DNA of 64,000 nt. It comes from Orobanche coerulescens. Taxonomy: Eukaryota; Streptophyta; Magnoliopsida; Lamiales; Orobanchaceae. The position numbers and the translations under genes were made by a program. Every line of letters starts with the position of its first letter. The first letter of the stretch is position 1. This document shows, piece after piece, positions 1 through 11,149 of this stretch. The DNA lies in assembly GCA_033398695.1 (NCBI GenBank), contig CM065802.1, forward strand, positions 207,905,096-207,969,095, written 5' to 3'. A model generated the notes under the pieces. It had not been told where the DNA came from, did not search any database, and saw nothing but the letters and a program-made list of their open reading frames with translations.

Positions 1-805
1 ACCACGAGGTCCTTCGATGCTATACGCTTTACAAGTACTGAAAATGCGGAATGGTTTAAGCAACGAGCTCATTCTAAACTTCTGGTCGAGAAAGATATCA
101 CATAGGAGGTTGAAGATAAATTCAACCTATCTCAATTCTTCAGTCACCTACATTGGGAGAATGCGTTGAACCTCCCTGATCATTACTACGGAGATTTTGT
201 CTGTGAATTCTACGCCAATGTAGAGGCAAAATGCAAAGATGACTACGCTATACGAAGCACGGTTAGAGGGACACCAGTGGTAATCACTGAGAGCGCGATA
301 AATCACTCCAGACGAGGGGGAGAAATTAAATTTCAGAAAAGCTTTCAATCCCCCAGAAGGACTGGTGTGGAACACTAGTAGTGCCATGGCGCAGTTTGAC
401 ATCCAGTACACTCCTTCCCGGAAGGATGGAGTGAAGATCGGGACCTTATCCTTCTCCAACCAACACCGCCTCATTTTATACCTTCTCGGCACAAATGTTC
501 TTCCTCGTCCGAGTAGTAAAAATGAAGTACGAGTTGGGGATTTATACTTTTTGGATAAAATGGTGCATGGGCTAGGTGCTATACAGGGATTGAATTATGG
601 GAGTATTATATACAATCACATGCGTGATTTCCTACGGAACAAAAGCCCCAAGCACTCCATTCCTTATCCTCGGTTGATCATGTTGATACTCGAGCAGGCG
701 TATGTTGACTTCACAAATGCCGACCGCACAGTAATTAAAGACCGGGACAAATTGAGGCGTGCTACTTGTAGCCGAATGAGTATTGAGTTCGAAGAGGATC
801 CGCAG
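1..805 (+). pseudogene. Late ORF of Tat/Athila-like element (putative plant transposon protein), 5' part
   Basis: Frame 1 is open from the window edge except for TAG at 103-105, and continues to 378. Reading shifts to frame 2 around 330-375 and runs on to the Tekay-1 insertion at 806. Recognisable blocks are a Trp-containing segment near 150-165, an FYANV-like block near 210, and a later stretch rich in LPYPR- and Y-like blocks. These resemble the plant-specific 'putative plant transposon protein' family found downstream of pol in Athila-type elements. No biochemical function is known to me. The stop and the frameshift make it a pseudogene. The coding sequence resumes in the same frame at 9807, after the Tekay-1 insertion. 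Confidence 0.6.
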
Positions 806-1340
806 TGTAATATCCGTAATTTTCCCATTTTTAGCAGTTTCCATTTTTGGTGTATGTCTATTTTTATCGACTCGCTTGTAACCGTTTCGACATTTTGAAT
901 CTATGTTGCTCTTGGAGTTTTTCCATTTGGACGAGTTTTGATGATGTTTTCACGTAATTTCATTTTATGACATGTTTTGCCGTATGAACGTTCGATTCTT
1001 GTAAAACTCATTCGTCTTCGTTATTTCTGGGTTTGTACAAGTTCGTATGGTTGAGTTGGTCTTGTGGAGACTTTCGGTTTGTAAATCCGACGTCGTTTCG
1101 TGATTTTCGGGCACTTGGGCCATTTTTGTAATTTCCTAATAGTTTAGGGAATCTCGTTTTCGTTGTCGCATTACGGACCCTTCGGTGGTCGGAATTGTAT
1201 TTTTCTTTCAGCGCTTAGCTCCGTCGTCTTATATGCTTCGCGTTCATGTTCCTGGATTCTGACCTCGTCGTGCATTTCGTGTTTTGTACCTCCGACAATC
1301 ACATGGCGACATGAGCAAAGATCAATTGCTGCTGCGTAGG

Positions 1341-1514
1341 TAGCGCACGCTACCCCTGTTGCCTTGCGTGCGCTACCAATGTGCAGTTAGCGTGCGCTAA
1401 CTCATTTTTGTTAGCGTGCGCTAGCGATGGCAGCAGTAGCCACTGGACCGGTCTCAGCCCCGTTAGCGTGCGCTATACATGTTAGTTAGCGTGCGCTAAC
1501 TTCACATTTTTAAA
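1341..1514 (+). promoter_or_regulatory. Tekay-1 U3 array: six TAGCGTGCGCTA-type words plus TATA-like box
   Basis: Twelve-base words of the form TAGCG-nn-CGCTA start at 1341, 1364, 1388, 1412, 1464 and 1487. The spacing is 23, 24, 24, 52 and 23 bp. The first word is TAGCGCACGCTA, the others its reverse-complement form, one with TT for TA at the left edge. About 9 bp after the last word comes TTTTAAAG, a weak TATA-like box. The 3' LTR repeats the arrangement. Confidence 0.85.
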
Positions 1515-2457
1515 GATCAGGGGCAGTTTAGTTTCAGCATTATTTTTCATTCTTTTCCTTTCCTTCCCTTCCTACGGGCGATTTTGGCGATTCAGAGCAG
1601 ATTGTGGAGAGTAACCGGTGGAGTTCCCTTCCAGTCCAATTCTTGTGTCTCGAGCATAACACACCACCATCTAAACCCATCTCCATCGTCCGAATTCAAG
1701 GTAATTTCTCAGGAACCCTAACTTTGACGGATTTGGGGGTTTTTCCGGGTTTTATTAATTGGAACCGAATTATTCCAGTATGTTAGGATATTCTTCACCG
1801 ATTGTGATTGTTGAATGATTCCAAATCCAATTTCCTTGATTTTAATCCGCGAATTATCGATACGGGGAGATTTTACGTAAACCCTCGCCCGTATCAATTG
1901 ATCGTCTATTGTCGTTATTAGTAATCGGGGTTTTGGGAGTATTCCTTTCGATTGCGATGTGCATTGGGGCGAGTTATGCTAATTCTTCGTTTAGGAACCG
2001 TCGTTGTCCATTCGGATCATCCGTAGTCACTTTTCACTTCCGATCCTTCGAAGATGTCACAAAGGCAAGTACTTTACATTTGTTTACATGTTCTAGTATT
2101 TGAATTATGGCTGTATCGTGGTTGTTGTGGATGGTTATGTGTATGTTCACCTAGGGACGGTCCGACGGGGCCTCTAGGGATACGTATTGCCGTGTGTGTG
2201 CGTATCACGAACTGTGGTTAGCCACCCAGGGATGTCCGACGGGGCTCTACGGGGTACGGTGGCCGTGAGTCTCGTGCCAACGGTTAACTTTGAATTATGA
2301 TTTGTTGGAGATAAGGTGTTTTGTGTGTACATCGTAAATATTCCGGAATATAAAATGTTTTCTAAAATGATTTTTGGCGCATGTATTCATCTGATTAGAA
2401 TGTAGTTCAAATGGATTGTACTTGCACTAGCAGTTGTCGCTAACCCCTTAAATGGGG

Positions 2458-2478
2458 GAAATACTTTTTGTATTTCAG
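2458..2478 (+). other. Conserved LTR hairpin followed by TTTCAG (Tekay-1)
   Basis: GAAATAC, five T, GTATTTC forms a perfect 7-bp stem, and its last C begins CAG|GT, which looks like a 3' splice site. Just upstream is CCCC-TTAAAT-GGGG. The same structure with a different but still complementary stem occurs in Tekay-2 and Tekay-4. Confidence 0.75.
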
Positions 2479-2790
2479 GTATTGATCGTGGGGACAAACG
2501 AGCACTCGGGCCGTATGAGGATGATTGTCAAGCAAGATATTGTACATTATTTGACTTTTCTATGTTATGTCTGTCGGTATCTATTGATGTCTTATTTTGT
2601 GATTTATTTATTATAAAATTGTTTTAAGTACTCGAGTACTTCCTGTTTGAAATTGTTAATGTTGTGTTCCCGTTTTGGGAAATGGATTTGATGTCAAATT
2701 TTAATTGTCGGTTTGTAGTCTTTTATTTTAATTGTCGTTTTATTAATGATAGTTTGTCGTTGTCAAATGTCTTGTTGGTATGTTTGCACA

Positions 2791-2815
2791 GTGGATTCCA
2801 CGGTGTGGGGTCCAC
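2791..2815 (+). other. U5 hairpin (Tekay-1 5' LTR)
   Basis: GTGGATTCC pairs with GGGGTCCAC (9 bp including two G-T wobbles) around a 7-base loop, about 40 bp before the LTR end. The 3' LTR copy is at 9738-9762. Confidence 0.75.
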
Positions 2816-2859
2816 GGCGCTGTAATATGCCCGGAATGTATTTGGGGTGTTACATAATA

Positions 2860-2871
2860 AGGTATCAGAGC
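2860..2871 (+). promoter_or_regulatory. Primer binding site, initiator tRNA-Met type
   Basis: AGGTATCAGAGC six bases after the 5' LTR end; the canonical plant tRNA-iMet PBS is TGGTATCAGAGC. The first base is changed. Confidence 0.85.
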
Positions 2872-3075
2872 TTAGGTTTATGGATACCTCGGCTGACGCT
2901 CATTTGGGTCTAGTTAAGTGTCGTTTTTGGACAGTATCACTGCTATGCCATCATCTCAGTACGCCGGTGCTCGTAAGTTTTCCTAACTTGACTCGTTTCA
3001 CCGTTCTGTTCTATTCCTGTCTTAGTATCTTTTGCTTTTCGCGTTTGAATTGTACTTACCCGTTGCTTCTTCAGA

Positions 3076-4200
3076 ATTCCTGCTGGTAGAGGACGCGGAC
3101 GCGGTCGCGGACGCGGTAGGGGACGTGGCGCAGCCGGTGGGGCGGCCATGTCCGATCACTCGGGAACTGATTCGGCGATGCCCTCTTTGTCGAACAGTGT
3201 CCCCCCTAGTTCCGGAGGTCAGCAGGACCAGTCTGCTAGCTCCGGTAATGCTCATGAGAATGTTGGAGTGGCCAACATATTACAGCAAGTAGCGAACCAG
3301 ATGACGCTGCGGCTCGAGGCCGTTACAGTCGGCCATGCTAATGCCAACCCGGTTCCGCCCTCTGGAGCCGGTAATGATAAGCTACTTGGGACGTGATTCG
3401 TATGCGTCCTCCGCAGCTTTGATGGTGCTTGACCCTTCTGGTTGGGAGAATTGGTTATTCGAGTTGGAGAAAGTGTTTGAGGCTGCTAACTGTTCCGAGG
3501 AGAGGAAAGTACCCATTGCTCAGTACTTCCTCGCCAAGGAGGCAGCGACGTGGTGGCAAGCGGTGAAACCGCGTGACCGGGCAGCTACGTGGGCAGAGTT
3601 TCGAGATCTGATGGAAGATGAATACTGTCCTTGGCCAGTGAAAGAGGGGAGGATCCGAGCCTTCTTTGAGGCTAAGCCCCAAGATGTTCCGATTTCTCAA
3701 GCTATCAAGGACTACAATCAACAGCTGCATTATGTAAGAAACCAAGTCCGCGATGAGCTCGATAAGATCCGCCACTTTGACATGCGGATGAAACCGAGAG
3801 TGCGCCACTACATGTCTGGTCTGGGGTGCACGACTTTGAAAGATTATCAGAATAAGGCGATGGCTTACGAGATGTCGTTTTCTGCGACAGAGACGGCAGC
3901 TGAAGGAAAGAAGCAGAAGACCTCCGGTCAGTTTTCGGGAGGCAAGTCAGGAGGGTATCCGAAGGCTCAGTCCGGTTCGCGAGTCTTCGGGGCCGATCGC
4001 CATCGGTTGGTCGAGAGCAGTTCTAGGTCCGCTCTCGCTGGTTAGTTCGTGGTCCTACATGCTTCAAGCTGATCGTCAAGCCACATGATGAGTGAGTGTG
4101 ATAGGCCTCCGATTCAGTGTCTTGCTTGTGGCCGTATGGGTCACCGTGCTAAGTTTTGTACGGATGCAGCTCGGGCTCCAGTTACTCAGATATCTGCTCC
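3076..4200 (+). pseudogene. Tekay-1 gag (nucleocapsid precursor), frameshifted, start lost
   Basis: Homologous to the gag ORFs of Tekay-2 and Tekay-4. It begins with an Arg/Gly-repeat tail (3079-3125) but has ATT at 3076 where the relatives have ATG. A Ser/Gln-rich linker follows, then a frameshift near 3380-3395. The retrotransposon gag core (about 3420-3900) has a conserved WENWLFELEKVF-like helix and an AATWWQAV motif. After the stop at 4043-4045 a CCHC zinc knuckle of the form C-x2-C-x4-H-x4-C is readable at about 4119-4162 in another frame. Gag would form the cytoplasmic particle and bind genomic RNA. The lost start and the frame breaks make it inactive. Confidence 0.85.
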
Positions 4201-4324
4201 AGCTGCAGGAGAGCCGAGTGTGAATTAGGCAAGCAGGTTCCTCGGCCCGTGAGTTTTGGTAGAGGTCGAGGTCGTGGTCGGCCTTCTAGAGGGGAGCTTC
4301 TAGTGCGGGTGCATTCCGCCCCGT

Positions 4325-7300
4325 GTGTATGAGATGAGGCGAGCCGGAGATCCCGACGCGACGGTTGCTACAGGTACCGTCCACATCCTTGACCATCCTG
4401 TTTCCGTATTGTTCGATTCTGGTGCTACGCATTCTTTTATATCTATGGATTGCGTGCGTCGTCTGCATGTTGATTGCCTTGTTGCTTGTGAGCCTTTTGT
4501 TGTTAAACTTCCTAGCGGGGATAGCATCGTGGGGGATCGTGAGGTTAGAGATTTTCCAGTGAGTATCGCGGGGGAGGGTTTGGCTTTCTAATCTGATTGC
4601 GATAGATATTAGAGATGAGGATTTGATTCTGGGTGAGGATTGGCTCGACCGTCATGGGGCGATCATGAATTATAGAACGAGGACTGTTACGATGTTAGCC
4701 TCTGATGGTACCGAGCATTCTTTTGTGGGGCGTAAGCGGGGTAGTCAGAGATTACTGATCAGCGCTTTGAGGGCGGTGAGGCTTCTTCGGGGAGGTTGCA
4801 CGGGCTATTGGTGTTACGCTTTGAGATCGGAAGAAGGGGGAGTCGAGCTCTCGTCTATTCCGGTAGTATGTGAGTATCCTGACGTTTTCGGATGAGTTGC
4901 GGGTTTGCCGCGGGCGAGAGGTTGAGTTTACCGTCGATTTAGAGCCGGGTGCAGCACCTATCTCTAAGACGCCATACCGTATGGCGCTGCCGAGATGCTT
5001 GAGTTGAAGAAACGATTGGGAGGATTCTTGGACATGGGATATATTCGACCGAGCGCTTCGCCTTGGGGCGCACGGTCCTATTTGTAAAGAAGAAGGATGG
5101 GTCACTTCGTTTGTGCATCGACTACCGAGAGTTGAACAAAGTGACCATCAAAAACAAATATCCACTCCCGAGGATTGATGACTTGTTTGATCAGTTGCAA
5201 GGAGCGACCGTGTTTTCGAAGATTGATTTGAGATCGGGGTATTATCAGCTCCGAGTGAAGGATACCGATATTCCGAAGACGGCCTTTCGGACGAGATACG
5301 GTCACTACGAGTTTGTGGTTATGCCTTTTGGGCTAACCAACGCACCAGCCGTGTTCATGCAGCTTATGAACAAAGTCTTTATCGAGTACCTCGATAAGTG
5401 TGTAGTCGTTTTTATTGACGACATCCTGATTTACTCGAGGAGCGAGGAGGAGCACGCCCGTCATTTGCATATTGTGTTAGATATTTTGAGAACTCAGCAT
5501 CTTTTGCGAAGTTCTCAAAGTGCGAGTTTTGGTTACGGGAAGTCATGTTTCTCGGTCATGTGATCTCGGCCGAGGGTGTTCGTGTGGACCCACATAAGGT
5601 AGAGGCAGTGTTGGATTGGGCGCCGCCCAAGAACGTGAAAGAGGTCCGTAGTTTTCTGGGATTAGCCGGGTATTACCGTAGGTTCGTCGAGGGGTTCTCT
5701 AAACTTGCTCGACCTCGACTCGATTATTACGAAGTCGAGAGAAGTTTGTGTGGACCGATGAGAGGCGAATAGTTTTGAGGAGTTGAAGAAGCGGTTGACG
5801 ACCGCTCCGTGGGCTTTACTGCAGAGTGGTAATGATGGTTTCTCTGTTTATAGTGATGCTTCGGGCCAAGGGCTCGGATGCGTACTTATGCAAAGACGGG
5901 AGGACGATTGCCTATGCTTCCGTCACCAAACCGTATGAATTGAATTACCTACGCACGATCTTGAGTTGGCTTGATTGTGTTTGCGTTGAAAATCGGCGTC
6001 ATTACTTGTATGGCTCGTCGTGTCGATTTTCACCGATCACAAGAGCACGAAGTACATCTTCACGCAGAAGGAGCTTAATATGAGACAGAGGAGATGGTTG
6101 GAACCGATTAAGGATTACGATCTTGAGATCCTCTATCATCGGGCAAGGCTAATGTGGTAGCGATGCCTTGAGCCGGAAATCGGTATCGCTTCGGGCGCTT
6201 GAGTTACTCACGGCCCGGTCGGGACTTCAGCGAGTTTATGAGGTTGAGCATTGAGATTGTCTTGCCCGAGAGTTCGGGCGATTGCGTACTCTTGAGATTT
6301 CTTCATCTCTGGTCGAGGACATTAAATCGGGACAGTTGAAGGACCCGATGTTTATTCATTGCGGGAGAGTGTAGAGAAGGGGAAAGCCGGGATTCGTTAT
6401 TCATGAGGACGGCGTGTTGAGATTCCGAGGTCGGTTGTGTGTTCCGAACGACTCGGAATCGAGACAGAGCATTATGCGAGAGGCTCATGCGTCACCATAC
6501 TCGATCCATCCGGGCTCGAGTAAGATGTATAAAGATCCGAGGAAGAATTTACGGTGGAGCGATATGAAGAAGGAGGTAGTTCGGTTTGTAGCTAAGTGTT
6601 TGACTTGTCGGCAAGTCAAGATTGAGCATCAGTGGCCACCGGATTATTGAAACCGCTTCCGTCCGGAATGGAAGTGGGAGGACATCTCTATGGATTTTGT
6701 CACGAGTTTACCGAGGACGAAGACTAGTATGAATATGGTATGGGTAATTGTAGACCGATCGACTAAGTCGGCACATTTTCTGGGCATCAAGGATACTTGG
6801 GGTCCGTAAAAGTTGGCTCGTATTTTTATCACTCAGATAGTGAGGCTTCATGGTACGCCGAGGACCATTATTTGAGCAGAGATGGCGATTTGTATCGCAT
6901 TTTGGCGGGCGTGCATAAGGCATTGGGGACTCGGCTACGTGTGAGCACTTCATTCCATCCCTGCCGATGGGCGATCCGAACGTACCATTCGGGCGTTCGA
7001 GGATTTGTTGCGCGCGTGTGCGTTAGATTGGAGTAATCGGGAGGATCATTTGGCCTTGATTGAGTTCACTTATAATAATAGGCACGCGTCGATTAAGATG
7101 GCACCATATGAGGCACTTTATGGCCGCGTTGCGATCACCGATATGTTGGGATGAGCCGTCCGATTTGGTTGGCACCGAGCGGATCCGTATTGGAGACGAG
7201 GGAGAAAGTCGAATTGATTAGAAAGAGGATGTTGGCTGCCCAGAGTCGACAAAAGTCTTATGCGGATGTTAGGCGTAGACCTTTGGAGTTTGAGGTGGGA

Positions 7301-7717
7301 GATCACGTTCTGTTGAGAGTATCTCCAACGAAAGGAGTTTTCCGATTCGGGAAGAAGGGGAAACTCAGCCCGAGATATATTGGACCTTTCGAGGTATTGG
7401 AGAGAGTCGGTGAGTTAGCGTACCGTTTGGCTTTACCTCCGTCGCTGAGTCATGTACATAGCGTATTTCACGTTTCCCAGTTGAGGAAGTACGTTACAGA
7501 CCCGTCCCACATTATTGACTTTGGGGACGTGGAGATCGAGAAGGATGTTACGTTTGAAGAGAGGCCCGTCAGAATTTTGGAGCGTCGTGACAAACAGTTG
7601 AGGCACAAAACCATTCCTTTGGTTAAAGTGCAATGGTCGAGGCACGGAGTAGAAGAAGCGACGTGGGAGTTAGAGGAGGATATGCGTTCGAGATACCCCG
7701 AGCTTTTTGATTCTTAA
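4325..7717 (+). pseudogene. Tekay-1 pol: protease, RT, RNase H, integrase, chromodomain
   Basis: Domains in order: aspartic protease with [11 protein letters not shown] (about 4407-4440); reverse transcriptase (about 5050-5560) with the [13 protein letters not shown] and FIDDIL motifs, the two catalytic Asp intact; RT-RNase H connection with [11 protein letters not shown] (5640-5690); RNase H with [10 protein letters not shown] (about 5850); integrase HHCC zinc domain (6480-6640) and core (about 6690-7100); GPF-type C-terminal region and chromodomain (VKVQWSRHG...ATWE) in the intact final ORF 7151-7717. At least six indels or stops (near 4590, 4895, 5560, 5770, 6080 and 6650) break the polyprotein. 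TAA at 7715-7717 overlaps the stem of the following hairpin. Confidence 0.9.
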
Positions 7718-7752
7718 GTTTCGGGACGAAACTTTATTTTAGAGGGGGAGAA
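7716..7752 (+). promoter_or_regulatory. Hairpin plus polypurine tract (Tekay-1)
   Basis: AAGTTTCGGGACGAAACTT at 7716-7734 is an 8-bp perfect stem with a GGA loop, overlapping the pol stop codon. AGAGGGGGAGAA at 7741-7752 is the polypurine tract priming plus-strand DNA, directly adjoining the 3' LTR. Confidence 0.9.
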
Positions 7753-9801
7753 TGTAATATCCGTAATTTTCCCATTTTTAGCAGTTTCCATTTTTGGTGT
7801 ATGTCTATTTTTATCGACTCGCTTGTAACCGTTTCGACATTTTGAATCTATGTTGCTCTTGGAGTTTTTCCATTTGGACGAGTTTTGATGATGTTTTCAC
7901 GTAATTTCATTTTATGACATGTTTTGCCGTATGAACGTTCGATTCTTGTAAAACCCGTTCGTCTTCGTTATTTCTGGGTTTGTACAAGTTCGTATGGTTG
8001 AGTTGGTCTTGTGGAGACTTTCGGTTTGTAAATCCGACGTCGTTTCGTGATTTTCGGGCACTTGGGCCATTTTTGTAATTTCCTAATAGTTTAGGGAATC
8101 TCGTTTTCGTTGTGGCATTATGGACCCTTCGGTGGTCGGAATTGTATTTTTCTTTCAGCGCTTAGCTCCGTCGTCTTATATGCTTCGCGTTCATGTTCCT
8201 GGATTCTGACCTCGTCGTGCATTTCGTGTTTTGTACCTCCGATGCCATCTGCTGACATGAGCGGCAATCTTGAACTGCTGCGTAGGTAGCGCACGCTACC
8301 CCTGTTGCCTTGCGTGCGCTACCAATGTGCAGTTAGCGTGCGCTAACTCATTTTTGTTAGCGTGCACTAGCGATGGCAGCAGTAGCCACTGGACCGGTCT
8401 CAGCTCCGTTAGCGTGCGCTATACATGTTAGTTAGCGTGCGCTAACTTCACATTTTTAAAGATCAGGGCAGTTTAGTTTCAGCATTATTTTTCATTCTTT
8501 TCCTTTCCTTCCCTTCCTACGGGCGATTTTGGCGATTCAGAGCAGATTGTGGAGAGTAACCGGTGGAGTTCCCTTCCAGTCCAATTCTTGTGTCTCGAGC
8601 ATAACACACCACCATCTAAACCCATCTCCATCGTCCGAATTCAAGGTAATTTCTCAGGAACCCTAACTTTGACGGATTTGGGGGTTTTTCCGGGTTTTAT
8701 TAATTGGAACCGAATTATTCCAGTATGTTAGGATATTCTTCACCGATTGTGATTGTTGAATGATTCCAAATCCAATTTCCTTGATTTTAATCCGCGAATT
8801 ATCGATACGGGGAGATTTTGCGTAAACCCTCGCCCGTATCAATTGATCGTCTATTGTCGTTATTAGTAATCGGGGTTTTGGGAGTATTCCTTTCGATTAC
8901 TGATGTCCGTTGGGACTGAGTTATGCTAATTCTTCGTTTAGGAACCGTCGTTGTCCATTCGGATCATCCGTAGTCACTTTTCACTTCCGATCCTTCGAAG
9001 ATGTCACAAAGGCAAGTACTTTACATTTGTTTACATGTTCTAGTATTTGAATTATGGCTGTATCGTGGTTGTTGTGGATGGTTATGTGTATGTTCACCTA
9101 GGGACGGTCCGACGGGGCCTCTAGGGATACGTATTGCCGTGTGTGTGCGTATCACGAACTGTGGTTAGCCACCCAGGGATGTCCGACGGGGCTCTGCGGG
9201 GTACGGTGGCCGTGAGTCTCGTGCCAACGGTTAACTTTGAATTATGATTTGTTGGAGATAAGGTGTTTTGTGTGTACATCGTAAATATTCCGGAATATAA
9301 AATGTTTTCTAAAATGATTTTTGGCGCATGTATTCATCTGATTAGAATGTAGTTCAAATGGATTGTACTTGCACTAGCAGTTGTCGCTAACCCCTTAAAT
9401 GGGGGAAATACTTTTTGTATTTCAGGTATTGATCGTGGGGACAAACGAGCACTCGGGCCGTATGAGGATGATGGGCAAGCATGATATTGTCCAGTATTTG
9501 ACTTTTCGATGTTATGTCTGTCGGTTGCTATTGATGTCTGATTTTGGGATTTATGTATTATAAAATTGGTTTAAGTACTCGAGTACTTCCTGTTTGAAAT
9601 TGTTAATGTTGTGTTCCCGTTTTGGGAAATGGATTTGATGTCAAATTTTAATTGTCGGTTTGTAGTCTTTTATTTTAATTGTCGTTTTATTAATGATAGT
9701 TTGTCGTTGTCAAATGTCTTGTTGGTATGTTAGCCTGGTGGATTCCACAGTGTGGGGTCCACGGCGCTGTAATATGCCCTGAATGTCTTGGGGGTGTTAC
9801 A
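7753..9801 (+). repeat. Tekay-1 3' LTR
   Basis: Near-identical to 806-2854, ending TGTTACA before the TSD. Dyad words start at 8287, 8310, 8334, 8358, 8410 and 8433, the same spacing as in the 5' copy. The splice-site-like hairpin is at 9405-9423 and the U5 hairpin at 9738-9762. Differences from the 5' copy cluster in short patches (for example around 8241-8275 and 8899-8925). Confidence 0.95.
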
Positions 9802-9806
9802 CGCAG

Positions 9807-10085
9807 CACGAGCAGGAGATACATTCTCCGACTGGCGGAGCTGACAGCGAGAGCCCTTCAAGAGAGCCCACCATATCCCGCCATCCGATCCATTGCCACC
9901 AGTCTCCGTCCCTCCTCCGTCGCATATGGGAGGCGATTGGCTGCATCAGAGAAGACCAGGAGGTTATCAAAAGTGAGCTTAAAAAGGTAAACGATCGTCT
10001 CGACCGAACAGACAAACAGATGGCATGCATTCAGCAGCACTTCGGCATCAGACCACCATCACCACCACCCGGGCCATCGGCTTAG
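9807..10085 (+). pseudogene. Late ORF of Tat/Athila-like element, 3' part after Tekay-1
   Basis: Removing Tekay-1 plus one copy of its 5-bp TSD (9001 bp) restores the frame of the 365-805 reading frame, which then runs to the stop at 10083-10085. This part is hydrophilic: it starts with a Glu/Ser/Pro-rich tract, passes a Lys/Asp-rich segment that could form a short coiled coil (about 9955-10020), and ends in a Pro-rich tail. The continuous frame shows that the ORF was still open here when Tekay-1 inserted. Function unknown. Confidence 0.65.
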
Positions 10086-10542
10086 TGCTACTTTTTTTTT
10101 ATTTGTGTTATTTTTCTGACTTCTGTTCTTTTTGTCTTGTTTAGACTGTTTGCGTATTTTTCTCTTTTTCTTGCAATCATAGATTTTGTTTTTATTTATT
10201 TAACTTGTTTCAACATGGTTTTCTTTTGTTTCAAAGTTCTTTTTAGGGATTGCTATGAGGATGAACCGTACCACACGATAGGGGAGTCCTTTTTCTTCTA
10301 TTTTTTCAATACATTGAGGACAATGCTTATTTCTAAAGTGTGGGGTGATATCGGAAATATATGAATTTTTAAAACAAAAAAAAATTAATACCTCCAACAG
10401 TCAATTTGTAATATGTCTTACTACTCACCTCGGGAGACTTGTTTATAAAAATTTGGTGCGGTAAAATGACCATGGGTTAAACTTGAATTTTCGATCAAAG
10501 GTCAAACTCAATTGTTTCTAAAAATTTTTGTTAGCATGAATT

Positions 10543-10545
<3 letters not shown>

Positions 10546-10598
<53 letters not shown>
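10546..10598. repeat. (AT)n microsatellite
   Basis: About 26 uninterrupted AT units in the noncoding 3' region of the Tat/Athila-like element. Confidence 0.97.
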
Positions 10599-10601
<3 letters not shown>

Positions 10602-10999
10602 ACCTTGTGAGCTTTTGAGCCGTTGTTTACTTGCTATCATTGATTGAGTGCGCTATTTGTGTTGTGAAACTCTAGAATGTGCATTGGTATCTTACTCAAA
10701 ACTACAAAGTGTGTGCAAAATAGTGAAAGTGATTTCAGGCGATTTTTTTAGCCTTTTAATCTTTTCGGCCTACCCCAAAAATTATTAATTCCCTCGTTAA
10801 CCCAATTGAGCTTATTGCCTATTTTATTGTTAACCACATACTGAGCTTTCCATCGCTGTAAATCCTTTGACCCATACTTGAACAGTTATAAATTATTTTT
10901 GACAAGGATAAAGATATTGTGTGGTGACATTGAGTGATATATATTGTTGGTATTGTTGAAAAATGGAGAAAATATTTACTCCGCTGTTTTTGGAAACTT

Positions 11000-11149
11000 A
11001 GTAACTGGGTGTATTCATGTGACCCATGTTTACATTCGCGTAAAACAGTTACCTTAGATATGAGTATGCATAGAAGCAGTTTGTGTATGTTTTTATCCTA
11101 GTAACCGGGTGTATTCATGTGACCCATAGTTTACATTCGCGTAAAACAG
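11000..11149 (+). repeat. Two direct repeats of about 49 bp, period 100 bp
   Basis: The segment beginning AGTAACTGGGTGTATTCATG recurs 100 bp later with two or three changes; both copies end in TTCGCGTAAAACAG. Noncoding. Confidence 0.9.

Larger units (their letters stand above)
806..2854 (+). repeat. Tekay-1 5' LTR
   Basis: Starts TGTAATATCCG, ends GGGGTGTTACA. In order it contains the dyad-word array (1341-1498), a TATA-like TTTTAAAG (about 1507), an AAG|GTAATT splice-donor-like site (1700/1701), a two-copy GGGACGG/GTCCGACGGGGC repeat region (about 2150-2270), a hairpin ending in TTTCAG (2458-2478) and the U5 hairpin (2791-2815). The 3' LTR is nearly identical apart from small mismatch patches. 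A 60-codon ORF at 1604-1786 recurs in both LTRs and is probably not a gene. Confidence 0.95.
806..9801 (+). mobile_element. Tekay-1: Ty3/gypsy chromovirus, complete with both LTRs, degenerate
   Basis: An 8996-bp element bounded by TGTAATATCC...GGGGTGTTACA LTRs of about 2.05 kb each. The exact 5-bp target duplication CGCAG is at 801-805 and 9802-9806. Internal order is PBS, gag, protease, reverse transcriptase, RNase H, integrase, chromodomain, hairpin, polypurine tract: the Ty3 order. The C-terminal chromodomain and the LTR termini point to the Tekay/Del chromoviruses (judged by motif, not by tree). It interrupts the Tat/Athila ORF. Gag-pol is broken by many small indels, so the copy is not autonomous. 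Confidence 0.95.

Noticed and set aside
1335..1500. CRISPR-like spaced repeats
   Set aside because: The repeated words are only 12 bp, the spacers 10-12 bp, and they occur in plant LTR promoters upstream of TATA-like boxes. The pattern is regulatory-like, not CRISPR.
1604..1786. Identical 60-codon ORF in both Tekay-1 LTRs (also 8549-8731)
   Set aside because: Identity reflects the LTR duplication. It crosses a donor-like site and has no recognisable domain.
2855..2875. tRNA gene signal near GGTATCAGAGC
   Set aside because: Only 12 bases match tRNA-iMet; it is the primer binding site of the retrotransposon.
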